64,000 nt of DNA from Colocasia esculenta (lineage: Eukaryota; Streptophyta; Magnoliopsida; Alismatales; Araceae): assembly GCA_014218235.1 (NCBI GenBank), contig CM024753.1, positions 181,202,348 to 181,266,347 of the forward strand. Reading direction: 5' to 3'. Shown in pieces: positions 1-12,363 of the stretch. The notes below the pieces were generated by a model. The model worked only from the letters and a program-made list of their open reading frames with translations, was not told the DNA's origin and did no database searches. The position numbers and the translations under genes were made by a program. Numbering within the stretch: position 1 is the stretch's first letter; each line of letters starts with the position of its first letter.

Positions 1-613
1 CACAAAGTTCTTCACAGAAGATCAGTTCTAGAAATTTCAGTTCGTTAAGACAAAGCTCTATGGGAACAAAGCAGTGGATGTGTCAGATCTAAGCAAGCAC
101 GGAATGACCAGGGTCATGAAAATCCTAGACAAAATGAAATGTTCTGGCTTGTGCATAGTTTCAGAACCAAGCTATCCTCATTTAGTGAAAGCGTTCTACA
201 CCTGCTTGCAACCAGAAGATGGAGCACACTGATATCATTTGTAAAAGGTTAGTGTATAAAAATTACTCTTGACTTACTAGTGGATCTATTTGGTTGTTCT
301 AAAAAAGGGAACAACCTTGCAAACTCCGTGGACATTCATGTCAAAGGGCTTGACATTATTGGAACAGAGTACAAGCTAAAAGAAGGGAAAATAGATATAA
401 ATCAATTCAATGCCTTCAATAGACTCCTGCATTTTATCATCTGTCAAATTTTGGTACCTTGTGGAGCTAGTTTCTCACAGTGCAACCAAGGGGATGCAAA
501 TATCATGTTCTGGGCTGTGCATCATCAAGTAATCAATATGGCACAAATAATCCTTGAGAAGATGAAAGCAACTATAGAACTTATCTGGGACACCAAGAAC
601 AATCTGGCAGTTC
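1..613 (+). pseudogene. Putative plant transposon protein domain (Transposase_32-like), 5' part
   Basis: Translation of bases 2-230 and then 280-613, in different frames, resembles the plant-specific 'putative plant transposon protein' domain found in gag-like regions of plant retroelements. The segment around residues YPHLVKAFYTCLQ and a later stretch FNRLLHFIICQILVP fit the two conserved blocks of that family. The frame is damaged: a TAG near base 32, a TGA near base 230 and a frame change before base 280. The reading is cut at 613 by the LTR that begins at 614 and resumes at 20638 in the compatible frame. Family assignment is from remembered motifs and not from a search; the molecular role of this domain is not established. 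The sequence continues off the left edge. Confidence 0.55.
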
Positions 614-2261
614 TGTAGACACGCGAATTCGACTCCACCACGGGCAAATTTCATATTGTGTCATAATGTCACAAATGACCCTTATATTGCCTTGCAAGAG
701 TGTTTTCCCCATCATTCCGGATCTCACCCATTCTTCCCCGGTGCTTCCCCCTATCCTCGAGGTCTATTTAATAAAGTGGGCACCAATTCCAAGCGATGGC
801 TTTGATGGGCGAAGCCTTAATGCGATGGCTATGGCAGACGCGAATAGATGCTTAACACGTCGGACATCTACGATGCGACTATGAATTTCCCTATTTTATT
901 TACGGAATATGCCTATTTTCCAAAATGCGGCGGCCTTCCCCGACACAATTCGACTTATTTTGGTAGTTTCCATAAACAAAATTCAGAAATTCATACGCGT
1001 CGTATCGTACCGACGCTATTCAGTGCCTAGTCGCGTCCACTATGTCGGACGCGATTAAAAGTCAAAAAGCCTACGACCTGGGAAGTCGTCGCATTTAAGA
1101 GCTCCAACATTTTGAAATCATGAGAAATCATGAATCGCATCCAGATAGGTCGCCGCGATTCAAAAGTCAAAAAGCCTAAATCCACAGCAAGGACCGACGC
1201 ATTTATAAGCCCATAGCTCGAATCATTGCCCAATTGGAAATGCGTCGGACCAGGCCGCCGTGATTTCAAGTCGCAGTGGCCTGACCCGACTCGATTCCCA
1301 AGCATGGCTGTAGGCTACGAACATTATGCGCCTGTCCCATCAAATGGATTTTCTGAATCATGACGTTCGGACCAGACGCGTGTCACTCTTATAGTCGCGG
1401 CGGTTGTACTCGACACGATTAAAAGCTTTCATGCCTATAAATAGACCCCCGAGGGTCACTTGTAAGAGGGGGTCCACTCATAGCGGCGAAGCCCTGCCGG
1501 ATTCCCGCCTCGGCTCCGAACCAAGGAGGCCCGCCACGCCATCCGAACTATCCCGTCCATCCAATTGGCGTAAAGCGGAGGAGCGCACCTTCCACGTCGT
1601 CCTCCACGCACTTCGGGGCGAAGCGGGAGCGTCTCCCTCCTCTTTATCCTCCGTCCATTCCGGCAGCGCCGCCACGCCATTCAACATTTTGGGGAAGCAC
1701 CCCCTCCCCTTTCTCTTTCTCTTTGTTCATCCATCTCCTTCGGGCCCCACGTGGCTCCTTTTTACCTTTTCACACACACACACATGCATGCATTACACAC
1801 ACCACATTTTTAGGGGTTTAAAAGCCACCACACGGTAAGTCGTTCCCCATGCCATCCATTCTTTTTATTTCATTTATTTAGGATTGTATACTACGCATGT
1901 GTCTAATCCCCTCCTCTTCTTTGTATTATTTTTCAGGGTAATCATCAACGGATAGCGCCCTCTACCATGGCCGGCCGTGCTCATAGAGGAAGAGGAACCC
2001 ACATCCCCCGCACAATCTCCCCACGCTCCAACAGGTATTTACCGCGATCACCCTTTTATTTTATGTCCTTCACGCCACACACACGCATTTCCTCCATCCG
2101 CACCCCTCGTCGTGCATTCTCCATTCGGTACCATCACGTACTTGGCGATCACGATCTTTCCATCTCACCCCATATCCCCCTCTTTGTGGGCCTGTCTCTC
2201 TTTCTCTCTTCTTCGGGTCCTGAAGGAACCTCGAAAAAGAGAAGGAAAAGCGATATCCACA
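614..2261 (+). repeat. 5' LTR of the 20 kb element
   Basis: This 1,648-bp LTR begins TGTAGACA and ends TATCCACA, an imperfect terminal inverted repeat. It matches 18924-20632 along its whole length, except that it lacks about 55 bp present in the other copy after position 797. The segment 1027-1430 carries repeated palindromic pairs of the type TCGCGTCC...GGACGCGA just upstream of a TATA box. A CA dinucleotide run lies at 1772-1790. A CCACGTGG G-box sits near 1746 and another near 2325, beyond the LTR. Confidence 0.85.
1436..1443 (+). promoter_or_regulatory. Probable LTR TATA box (TATAAATA)
   Basis: TATAAATA lies mid-LTR, followed by a GGCGAAGCCCTGCC stretch about 45-60 bp downstream. The same TATA-plus-downstream block recurs at 19794-19801 in the 3' LTR. 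It also recurs, as TATAAAAAG, on the minus strand at 29622-29614 in the P2 LTR. Conservation across three diverged LTRs supports it as the U3 promoter core. Confidence 0.6.
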
Positions 2262-2264
2262 GAT

Positions 2265-2282
2265 TGGCGATCACGGTGGGAC
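2265..2282 (+). other. Primer-binding site of the 20 kb element
   Basis: TGGCGATCACGGTGGGAC starts 3 bp after the LTR end. The same 18 bases follow the P1 LTR at 37422-37439. A site beginning TGG next to an LTR is where the CCA end of a host tRNA pairs to prime minus-strand synthesis. I did not identify the tRNA. Confidence 0.7.
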
Positions 2283-3401
2283 TTCTTTTTGCGCTTTCCC
2301 TTTGATTACCTTCCCTCCTTCGTTCCCCACGTGGCACTCTCCTTGGCACCCTCGCGTGCCCCTTCTTCTTTTATATTCGCTTTATACCATGCAAATCATG
2401 TTGTGTGTTTGATTTTTCTGCTCTTTTTTTTCTTCTTCTTTTTATGCATATCTGGCTATTTTCTGCATTTTTTCGTTTCTCGGGTGGCCTTCTGGAATCG
2501 CATCCAACGCAGAGGATGCGGTTCGGTGTTTAGTAACGCGTCCGCCTAACCGAACGCGTTTGACTTCTGCATTTTCTGTTGTCACGGCGGCTAAGTCCGA
2601 CGCATTTCTGTATGTATTAATTTTTATTTGCTGTACATCTTCTCTATTTACTACTTTTCCTTTTGTTCTCGGGTTGCCATTGGAATAGCGTCCAATACAG
2701 CAGACGTGATTCAGTGATCGCTAATGCGATGCGCAGGTCGGTCGTGTTCAGATTTCTGTTAAGCCGACGCGTTTCTGTTGTCAAGGCGGCAAAGGCCAAC
2801 GGGTTCTTGTTAGCAGTCCGTCCACAGGGACTAGGCGCGGCCCTGACAACCTTCTGGGGTTCTCAGTTCTGTGTCCAGGTGACTGGATGCGATTTAGTCA
2901 AATCGCGGTCGCTGTACCGGACACGATTTGACTGACTGATAGAATGCTCCCCTTTGCTACCATTTTTGCTATAATTGTTGCATACAGGGCATATTGCATC
3001 GGTCGGGGGACCTCCTTCCCTCATATCCTAGGCTCCACACACCCTTCCGGTGAAGGCAAGCTCTCCATTGGGCATTTCGTCCCTTTGGACTAGCGAACCT
3101 TCTCCCGGAACGCCATAAGTCTCCGTACCCCGTGGATTCCCTCACAGCAGACCGAGCTGGTTGTACCCCTCCGTTGACCCGGGTTAGCTATCCCATTGCG
3201 TGGTGAGAGGTGATTCTAGTTGCACCCCGAAGTATTCATACTCTACCCATCTAGGATCTCACCTGGAGTGACACAATATTTTTCAATCCATTGAATAATT
3301 ATGAAACTCCTAAAAATATCGTAAGCATCACAACTTGTTTGAACCATATTGCTTGATTAATCTTTGTTCAACTTGCTTGTTTGCTTATTGTCTTGTTAAA
3401 A
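2283..3401 (+). other. Untranslated leader of the 20 kb element
   Basis: There is no coding sequence here. Between 2484 and 2935 are repeated palindromic pairs built on GCGTCC/GACGCG, like those in the LTR. Between about 3084 and 3170 is a module containing GGACTAG, TAAGTCTCC, GTGGATTCCC and CGAGCTGGTTGTACCC. It is recognisable again inside the 3.5 kb solo LTR (9241-9324) and in part in the P1 leader (37855-37905). Leader-embedded packaging or dimerisation signals are possible, but that is inference. Confidence 0.5.
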
Positions 3402-5384
3402 ATGGACCCACATTATCATGCTAATTTTTATATGGACTATGAGGATGATGTTCAATCCCCATCCCTTCAATCCCATGTCCGTCCACCTCACCACTGTGAG
3501 GGACAAACATCCACTTCCTATGGTTATGTACGCACACCACGCACTAACCAATTTGATGTCCCTTCGCACATTACTCTGATCAAAACCCGGCAAGAGGCTT
3601 ACCCCCGCCATGATTCCACTGTGCAAACTGTCCTGCATGCCCTGGATCAACTCACCCCTCAACAATTGAATTTGATTCAATCTTTGGTTGAGGGTGCGAC
3701 TCCTCCCCTCTCTCCTTCTCCCAGACACTCGCCTTTATATATTCTGGCGACTTCGCCACTTACCCCTGTAAATTCTTCATCACCTCGCCCCCCTGGCCAT
3801 TTGCACTCCCGTGCTCCGGTCCGAATGGACCAACCCTTGGGAAGGCCCATTAATTCGAGGCCACCCCCATGTACTCCCTCATATGCCCAGCAGCAACCCA
3901 CTCCACTCCAAAATGCTCTTCTCCAAAAATTGAACCATCTGGAGGGTCAAATAAACAAGCTTTCCAATCCCATGGGTGACCCCGTCGCCGCCATGCCGGC
4001 TCTCCCACAAATTTATATACATCCTTCAGAGATGCCAACGTACTGATTGTACAATGGCACAGGTAATCCCTACCTTCATGTCAAGGAATTCCTTTATGAG
4101 TCTTCACGTTGGCAACGTGACCCCATTACCTTGGCATTTTTATTTAGAAAATCTCTTGACGGTCCTGCGCTCGAATGGTTCTACTCTCTAGAGCCAAGTG
4201 AGACAAGGGACTTCCGCCCCTTGCATAAAAAATTCCTTCAGAGCTACAAAGACCGCGTCAGCCCTTATCTCTCTATCACGGATCTAGCATCCGAGAAGAT
4301 GGGGGCCGACGACGCGTTTGTACAATTTGCTGACCGTTGGAGGTCAATGACCACAAGAATGCAGCGTGAGCTCTCAGAGTCAGAGTAAATTAAAATCATC
4401 ATTTCCAACTCTACTCCGAGGTTCAAGCACATCCTAGCCATGAACCAAATTGAGACAATGGAAGAGCTCTACGAGCGGGGACGTTACATCCAGACACATT
4501 TAATGGACTCCCCGATCGTAGACCTTTTTAATCATATTAATCCGAGAAAGAACGGATCAGTGGACGCCATCCACCATCCACCTCACCACCATACAATGTC
4601 CACATCATATACACCCCCACAATCTCCCATTTACCACAACATGCCTCCACCCAGGCGTCCACTGATTCATCCTCCTCGGACTCAACAACCTCCAACTGGG
4701 CCATACGACGCCCCTATTATGCAAGAAGAAGCTCCTGTGCCCTACGTTGCACCTGCTCCGGCACCCATGCCAGCTCCCATGCCCCCACCACAACAACCAC
4801 AACAACCTCCACCTCCTCCACAGCTTGTTGCTCGGGCTGAGGTTGCCAATGCCCAACCCATCTGTGAAACCACTTGGTGTTATGACGACGAACCCTCCGA
4901 GGTCATGTTCGTACGCCATTTACCTACCCCTCCTACACTACCATCCATTATTGCCAAACCCTCCACCATTAAGCCTTCCATAGTTAGGCCTCCACCCACT
5001 ATTACACCAATCATTACACCTCCCACTCCGCCAACACCATTGGCAACCAAACCTGAGCAAAGCCTCCCTATCATACCCATTACACCTCCACCGACCATAC
5101 AACCTTCCACTCCATCCATGAGGAGTAGTGAGCCATGTCAGCAAAAGAAGGAAGCCCCGGGACTGGGAATGCTTTTCAAAATTCAAGATTGCATTCCTCG
5201 CATGCCGTTCGTCATTTCCATACCGAGCACATTTACTGAGCGAGAGTCCTCCCCTCCAATCATGGCCATCAAGAAGCCTTCTAACTATATGCCGATCATT
5301 CCGGTTGCCAGCCAACATCATTTCACCATACTCATAGGGAATCTCTCCCTCCAAGCTCTCATGACCCCCACACCGTTGTTGTGA
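3402..5384 (+). pseudogene. gag: Gag of the 20 kb element, two in-frame stops
   Basis: One frame runs from ATG 3402 to the stop ending at 5384 (660 codons), broken by TGA at 4044-4046 and TAA at 4386-4388. Residues about 215-350 form a retrotransposon gag (capsid-like) domain: NGTGNPYLHVKEF, then ALEWFYSLEP, then LASEKMGADDAFVQFADRWRS. It aligns by eye with the gag of P1 (38124-40241) in the motifs ALRWFTSLP and EKMKANEDFVTYANRWRS. The C-terminal 300 residues are rich in Pro, Thr and His. Upstream TTG in the same frame was rejected as start because ATG 3402 opens a typical charged N-terminus. The role is structural: particle assembly in the cytoplasm. It is non-functional as read. Confidence 0.7.
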
Positions 5385-5934
5385 ACCTTCCCACTCTAAT
5401 GAAGGGGTCAACCATGCAGATTGTGCTCACGCATTCCAAAGGCCAATCATTAGCACAATTAATTACCCAAGGGGACGTGCCCCCTTCCGTAACAAACATT
5501 TTACAATCTTTGGGCACGATCCCCTTATTGTTTCTTCCAAATCTACCAGTGGAACTCCCCACTATTTCCCTCAACTACATTCCAAGGGAGTTGCCTCTGT
5601 TGCTCGAAACTCCGACAGAAGTCAACAATCCAATCATTGAGAGCCGTTCAATCCCTGCGAGAAGAGCTAGACCTTCCGCCCCCTGGGCACATTATGAGAG
5701 GAAGTACCTGAGGGTTAGAACGCCAACTCCCAAGCGGAACATCAAATGCCGGGCAAGGCAAAAGACCAAAGGGCCTCCACCACCTTCTTCTTTTTTATTC
5801 CAATCATCTTTTGTGCTTCTTAGCACCTTCCCGTCGATTCTCCACATTCCCTCCCCACGGGAGGCATTTTATTTTCATCTTTTTTTCTCTTGCACCGGGA
5901 ATCACGCCCCTTTTTATAATCTTTACTCTCCCCT
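5385..5934 (+). other. Degenerate continuation after gag
   Basis: A different frame (open 5381-6319) begins NLPTLMKGSTMQIVLTHSK and carries short plausible coding stretches to about 5770, ending in basic RRARPSAPWAHYERKYLR. It then becomes low-complexity Ser/Phe text made by pyrimidine-rich DNA. It could be a frameshifted tail of gag or an unrecognisable pol remnant. No protease DTG/DSG motif is present. Confidence 0.3.
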
Positions 5935-6150
5935 CCGTTCCCCAAGTGGCACAACTCCCCTCCGTGCCCCACGTGGCACATCTCCTTCCCGTGCCCCACA
6001 TGGCACAACTCATTTCCGTGCCCCACGAGGCACATCTCCTTCCTGTGCCCCACGAGGCACATCTCCTTTCCATGCCCCACGTGGCACATCTCCCTCCTGT
6101 GCCCCACGTGGCACCTCTCTATCTTGTGCCCCACGTTGCGCACCTCCCCT
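5931..6150 (+). repeat. Degenerate tandem array of G-box-like units
   Basis: About seven units of 27-31 bp each carry GTGCCCCACGTGGCAC or a one- or two-base variant (CCAAGTGG, CCACATGG, CCACGAGG). The core CACGTG is the plant G-box, bound by bZIP and bHLH factors. The array lies inside a non-autonomous element and translates in every frame to repetitive peptide, so it is unlikely to be selected as protein. Confidence 0.65.
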
Positions 6151-6335
6151 TTTGGCCCCTCGCAGCCCGCTTATTCTCTTCTCCCCTCTAGCCCCACCGG
6201 ATTCCTTTTCTCTTTCTAAGCACCGCGCCCTCCTTCTTCTTCAAATCCCTCCGGCCCCACCGGAGTCTCCAAATTCTTTCTGCAACTCTCTCCTTTCCAT
6301 TTTCAATCAGGTCATCTGACCTTTCTCCCACTATT

Positions 6336-6660
6336 TTCGGGGTTTTAGCCCCCACTTGTCTTTTTAATTTCCAAATAAAATTGTACATTCTTCGTAGATC
6401 CTAGAGTCTCACCCCGACGCAGGGCATTCGTCCTCTCTTTATCCTCTTTTGGGGATTTAGTCCCCATATATCTCTTTAATTTCCGAATAAAATTGTAAAT
6501 TCTTCAAAGACCTCGGAGTCTCGCCCCGACGCAGGGCATTCATCCTCTCTTTACCCTCTTTCGGGGCTTTAGTCCCCATATATCTCTTTAATTTCCAAAT
6601 AAAATTGTAAATTCTTCTAGACCTCCGAGTCTCGCCCCAGCGCAGGGCATTCGTCCTTCC
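6336..6660 (+). repeat. Three tandem copies of a ~112-bp unit
   Basis: The landmark GCAGGGCATTC occurs at 6419, 6531 and 6642, spacing 112 and 111 bp. Each unit also holds GGGGNTTTAGTCCCC and AATAAAATTGTA. The units differ by a few substitutions, so the array is not recent. AATAAA-type signals inside each unit could serve as polyadenylation signals. Confidence 0.75.
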
Positions 6661-7287
6661 ATTACCTTCCGAACTCTTATTTTACTATTAGTGTCCAAAA
6701 AAAAAGATGAATATTTCAATATTGTCATGCTACCGTAGCACTTCTGTTATGAGGATTCCGAGTAAGGAGTCCAAAGTTCCCTCTCAGGTCATTAAATTTT
6801 ACCCTTAGCATGGGCACTTTACACACACTTTACGGTGCCCAAAGCCGATTGCCCCGATAGACACTGACACCGTCACAGCCATGTCTGAAAGGCACAAATG
6901 TCTGTTTCTCCTCTTGCTCGACCAAGATATGGGTAATAGAGGTAGTGTGGGCAAAGCAACCAACCCAAAGCACTCCGTCATGAGAGGATGTCTAAAAAAT
7001 GGACAAATAAAATGACCAATGAAAGTCAAAGTCAAATGCATGTCAAGAGCGGCAAAGTCCCCGCAGAGATCCAAATGGACCTGGACGTATGCATGCAAAA
7101 ATCAAAAACCAAATTAAGATAATAGGGCATGGCAAAGAGTGACAAAGTCCCCACGGAGATCCAAATGGACCCGGGTGTACGTATGTCCCTTCAAACAAAT
7201 GGTCATAAATCAATTCCCAAAGCCCCAATGCTTAAATGAGACTGAATCTTCTGACGGTTGGGCCAAAGAAGGAAGTCTAACCCAAAC
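6661..7287 (+). other. Non-coding internal segment with a duplicated 28-bp motif
   Basis: No coding sequence is seen. A motif of the form CAAAGTCCCC...GAGATCCAAATGGAC occurs at 7052-7080 and again at 7143-7170. Its reverse complement appears once in P2 (55746-55773), downstream of P2 pol, so it belongs to the same part of this element family. Confidence 0.45.
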
Positions 7288-10200
7288 TGTAGCAACCCGG
7301 AAAATTCAATATTTAAAAATTCGAAATAATAAATTTCTATAAAAACGGAATAATAGAAACATACATACCATTATCGTATGTGCAGGAATACATCGAAAAA
7401 TTCTTTAAAAATTATAAATCAACCTCAGACATTATTCCTAAGTGTTCTACTAAGAAATTCAAGCAATGAAAAAATCCGATTGGCCAAGCGTATGTCATAA
7501 CGTGACTAATTATCTAAATTAGGAAACTAAGTCGGAAAACCGTTAACACGGAAATATAACGCGCCCATAACTCAAGCGAACATGTCGGTGAGACTTCCAA
7601 CATCATGAAATGATTACCCATTATCGGAATTGGACCACTGGACCTCTCATGGCCCATGAATAAATTCAAGTAAAGAAATGCAATAAAAATTCGTAACTCT
7701 ATTATTCCCTAATTAAAAAGGGAAATCCTATAAGATAAATTCCAATAAATAATGGGTTTACTTAAATGGACCATATAAAATTTATTGGGCCAAAATAGGG
7801 ATTTTTGAAAGAGGAATAATAGGAAAATAGGAAGTGGAAAGCTTGGAAGGAGGTTAAGAAATAGGAAATTCAGAATTAATGGGAATTAGAGTCCAAATAG
7901 GAAATGGAAAGAGAGGAAGCATAAATACTCTCCTAAATCCCCCATGGCCGGCCCTAGCTCGTTGCCAAGGGTTGTTGGACCAAGAGGAGAGGCCAAGGGG
8001 AGGAGAATTCGTGGGAAGGAGGCTTCATCAAAGCTTCAACCCGAGTTCTTCAAGTTATAGCCCTAGAAGAGGAAATCGAGTCAAGGTAGGCATTCTCACA
8101 AGCAAAACTAAAGAAATTTCGACTGTAGATTGTTCCATGTACTAGGAACAAAACTCTCAAGTTTCATAATTTTCCATTGAGCCAATATTTTCTTCTTGAA
8201 TTTTGAAGTTCTGCAAACATCTTGACCCCGAACCCTCTTCTTAAATTCATATCTTCATGCATACTCATCCTCATACCATGAGGTTTTTACTGAAAGAACT
8301 GATGGATGTTAGGCATCGTTTTCCCCTAAAAGTCCTAATTTTTATCCACTCTACTTCGTGAATTAATTCTCTCATCTCAACTGCTCACTGTGTCATGTAC
8401 TCCATGTTTGACTTGAATAAAGCATGTCGAAACTCTATCTATTTTAAAATTCCTATTTATTGTGAGTACTCACGTATGTCTAGATCAATATGCAACTTGT
8501 TTCATGATTTTGCATCAACTATACAATTAGTTATGAATTTTTGAATCACCCTGTGTCAAAATATGATAAGTAGGCATGAAATCCCATGCTAGTCCTTTTC
8601 CCGCTCGAACTCAGGTGAAGTACCTGAGAACGCAACGGCCCGATAGACCATGTTCTCAAGGCCGTCATGACACAGGAACCTATCGCGATCTGATCGCGAC
8701 AGGGCACCCCGTCGCGTTCTGGCCGCCCGACCTGACCTACCTGTCGTGATCCTCAGAAGACCCTGTCGCGTTCTGCCTGAATCCTGTCGCGACCCTTACA
8801 AGGGTGCGTCGCATTCTGGCTTTTTGCTTGGAAACCCATAAATTTTGATGCTATTTCTTTCTACAGTGATTATACCCTCTGTAAATAGTCCTATATGCAG
8901 TAATACACACTTGTTATAACTGAACATATGTTGTGTAATTTAAAATACATGTACTTGATCTTTTCTATCTATAATTTCTCTTACACATGCATACACGTGA
9001 ACCATCCAAATATGGCCCAATTTGGCAAGAAAATTGTCACATAGTACATCTAGCAATTGATTTCAATTATATATTTAATTGTCCTATTTTTAATGGACTT
9101 GTCTTCATTTCTCACGTTGTTTGGGAATACCGTTATCGACGCTCCACTGTTATAGAATTCCTCTAGAATGTTGGACACTTGTTTCTATATACACACTCTC
9201 GCTTGACTTGGACGAACTCTCCGTCGGATACTCCTTCTGCCGGACTAGTGAGTCTTTGTTCAAGGCCTCCGTAAGTCTCCTCTGTCCATGGATTCCCATA
9301 TGGTCGACGAGCTGGTTGTACCCTAACACCTATGACACCTCTAGGGATCAGCAAGATCCAAATGACCTTAGATTGTTCTCTATCTTATCTTGAATCACGT
9401 CGGACCTCTGGACTTGTGCGTAACATGGCCAGTGGAAGGGTTGTGAGTTCCACCAGACTGCCAACACCATATGCGCGTGTTGTGCAACTGTTACTATTGC
9501 TCGTTACTCGACGTTTCATGTGCAATGACCATAAGATTTCATCTATATTCTACTCGCTCATCTATTCATGTTCACTCTACTATCTTGTCTCTCTCGTCTA
9601 TTCATCTAGTACTCTCTTGGTATCTTTTGAGCTGTGTGGCTCCTACTGTTTTGTACTGTTCATGACTATCTAGCGCTAAAATGGGTCTTGTGACTCTACT
9701 AACTTGAATGCATACTGTTGAGGGCACGGAGAGTGTCCGAGGGGCTCCAATCTAGTTCTGGGGGCGAAGAGCCACCCGAAAATACCTGTAGGGTCTATTG
9801 ACGGTGTCTGCATTTGCATTGGTCCTGACTAACTGTTCTGAATTAGCTAGACATCTGACTGTTACACTGATACTGTTAGTCTGTTAGTTCAAACATACTG
9901 CACTATTACTGTACTGCCACTGACTGTTACTGAACTACTATTATCCTGTTATTGAGCGACTACTATCGTACTCTCCTCATGCTCTACTTGATACTTGCTA
10001 TTTTGAGTTATTGCGTTCTATCCTGACTTAGTCGCATTCAAAGTACTATATTCTCTCTCTGTTATCTACAGATAACCAAAGTGCCATTACTATTTTGATT
10101 AACGAAAGTTAATCAAAAGTGCTATACTATCTTGATAGATGAAAATCAATCAAAGTGCAATTTACTCTTTACATGACCATCTACTATCTCTCTTCTTGCT

Positions 10201-10812
10201 ATACATGTCGCTTGCTAATTCTTAACCATGACGTTACTTGCTAATGTTGTTATCGTTTCTATCGTGACTTGACTTTAATCATCGTGCTATACTTGATTCA
10301 TCTGCTATTCGAACCATGTTACTTGTGCTATTACTTTCTCGACTTTACATGACTCTCTCTATCATTAGTTACTCTGACTTTTAAAGCATTAATCATTTAA
10401 AGCCTGCTTGACTATTGAGATTTAAGTCCTACTGGGCGTTATCGCTTACCCTTCGTTATTTGTTACTGTGTCTCAGGTAAGTCGAATAATGACGTTACAC
10501 ACACCTATGGGACAGGACCAGAGTGATGAGAGACCTGGAGTCAGTTGATGAAGTTACCCTAGTGCCATGGAGTCTAATAGTTATTGCTTTAGATTTCTTT
10601 TCAATGTAATGATGTCATTGAGCCCTCTGTATTGGCTCCGAATTAGTGGTTGTAATGGTCTTAGTGATTTTATAATGAAATCAAGAGTTTATTTTAATTA
10701 TTATTCATTAGATGCTCTGATGTTTGCGTCTGTATGCGCAATTTACGTTACCATACTTGTTGCTCATGTTTCCCTCTGATTTATTCCGCTGCTAAATTGG
10801 AGGGGCGTGACA
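7288..10812 (+). mobile_element. Solo LTR, 3.5 kb, gypsy-like
   Basis: It begins TGTAGCAACCC and ends GGGGCGTGACA, an inverted-repeat pair of LTR type. Perfect 5-bp target duplications CAAAC flank it (7283-7287 and 10813-10817). No internal region, primer site or coding domain lies within, so it is a solo LTR left by LTR-LTR recombination. The length and the TGT...CAACCC/GGGGCGTGACA ends fit long chromovirus LTRs such as Tekay/Del; that lineage call is from memory. A cluster of TCGCGATC/CTGTCGCG palindromes lies at 8690-8815. It also contains the leader-like module shared with the 20 kb element (9241-9324). Confidence 0.85.
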
Positions 10813-10817
10813 CAAAC

Positions 10818-12243
10818 TCTTCAATACCCATACAAAGCTTATCTCCAAATTTTCTTCCCTCCCCCCTGCCACAATTAGTCGCCTTTTTAGACGTGGCTTT
10901 GATAGTGCCACTGTTAACCAAGCGCAATTAGCCCCTAGGCGCCACTTAAAATGCACGCCATACTCTGGGCATCCCTTAATGAAACGGGAGGAAACAAGGA
11001 CCCCTCGCCAGTCAGTCTTCACAACCCTAATGCTGCCATGGCATGACAATGTTCCAAAATCACAAAAAATCTAAATATTTCCCAAAAAATCACAAAAATT
11101 AAAATATTCCCTAAAACCACAAAAAATTTAAATATTTTCCAAAAACCCACAAAAATTCAAATATCTTCCAAAATAAAAAAATTCAAATACCCCCATAATC
11201 CATAAAAATTCAAATATTTCCAAGATCCACAAAAATTCAAATACCTTCAAAAATAAAAAAATCATGATGGTATTGCACAGGGCACGCACTGCACCTCTCT
11301 GCGTCAGATCGATGCAATTCTTCCCCTTCATGGGTTCCTCCCATATCGAACTCCGAAACTCCTTGGCCAAAAGGACACTTATCCTCATGGTTTAACAAAC
11401 AAAATTGTTTGAGTTGTGTCTGTTGTTAACTACTTTATACACGCTCCATACTATGAATGATGTTTTTTCCATGATGTTTGTTATTTCTTGGCTAATGAGT
11501 TTTGAGCATAGGATTCGAGTTACCTCATCTGGCGCTACATCAAGCTACAACTGCGGCCACCCTACCATCAAGTTATCTATATGATATACCTTTAGAGCAT
11601 ATCAAGGACCTTGTGGCTCTGAGGAATCTGGGATTTGAGTTCCCATTTAACAAAAATAATGATTATCCCAGAGGATCCTTAGCCGCACGGATAGGCGGTT
11701 ACGCTTGGCATATGAGGACGACATACCCATGCATAAAACGCCGGTCCTGACTCAACGCCATCGTAACAATATTATCCTTGGTTATTTTCTACTCCTTTTT
11801 AACCTATTTTTCTTTTTAACCCAGCATACATGCATATTGAAATCACAGTGGAAACCACTCTTCCAATGCAATTTGAGAGCCGTTCGCACTCCAACTCCAA
11901 TGCAATTTGAAATATTCCATTCCGGGTCAAGTACCCAACTCCCTTTGTTGTCGCCTCCGGGTTGATTTCCTTGAGAACCTCTATTTGGATTTATCTTCCA
12001 CGTTTCATCTTTACTCCCATAAATCCACCTGCGGCAGTGGCAGACGCCCCCAATGGTGCAACCTAACGGATCGTGTCCTTAGGTACTTCCCCTTCGCTGG
12101 AAGTTGATCTCTCCTGTAGATCCACCTGCGGCAGTGGCAGACGCCCCCAACGGTGCAACCTAACAGATCATGTCCTTAGGTACTTCCCCTTCACTGGAAG
12201 TTGATCTCTCCTTTCGTTCCCCACGTGGCACTTTCCTTCGTGT
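10818..12243 (+). other. Internal non-coding part of the 20 kb element
   Basis: This continues the element after the solo LTR. Bases 11050-11270 are an A-rich run of near-repeats (CACAAAAATTCAAATATTTCC type), resembling 55080-55378 of P2 read on the minus strand. An open stretch 11511-11750 follows an acceptor-like TAG and encodes an unfamiliar 80-residue peptide (YDIPLEHIKDLVALRNLG); I do not recognise it. Bases 12024-12212 are a two-copy tandem duplication with period 97. The block GTCCTTAGGTACTTCCCC...GCTGGAAGTTGATCT inside it matches, in reverse complement, the P2 3' internal region near 30560-30620. Confidence 0.5.
12024..12212 (+). repeat. Tandem duplication, period 97 bp, two copies
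   Basis: TCCACCTGCGGCAGTGGCAG begins at 12024 and at 12121. The units differ at only a few positions (ATGGTGC/ACGGTGC, CGGATCGT/CAGATCAT, TTCGCTGG/TTCACTGG), mostly C/T or G/A changes. Confidence 0.8.
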
Positions 12244-12363
12244 GTCATTCAAAAGCGGGTTGCAGGCCGCTTTCTGGGGTGCCCTGGGTGATTTCCAAAG
12301 GAAACACTTTTTATATCCTCCTGGTCTCTCCTGATTCCCGCCCTTTCTCTCTCCTGGCCTCCC

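Noticed and set aside
1404..2549. LTR-internal frames (1404-1838, 1977-2549, 19789-20667)
   Set aside because: They cross the LTR promoter, transcript start and leader, are not conserved between the two LTR copies in length, and encode low-complexity peptide.
7879..9673. Short frames in the 3.5 kb solo LTR
   Set aside because: No domains, and LTRs of this kind are non-coding.
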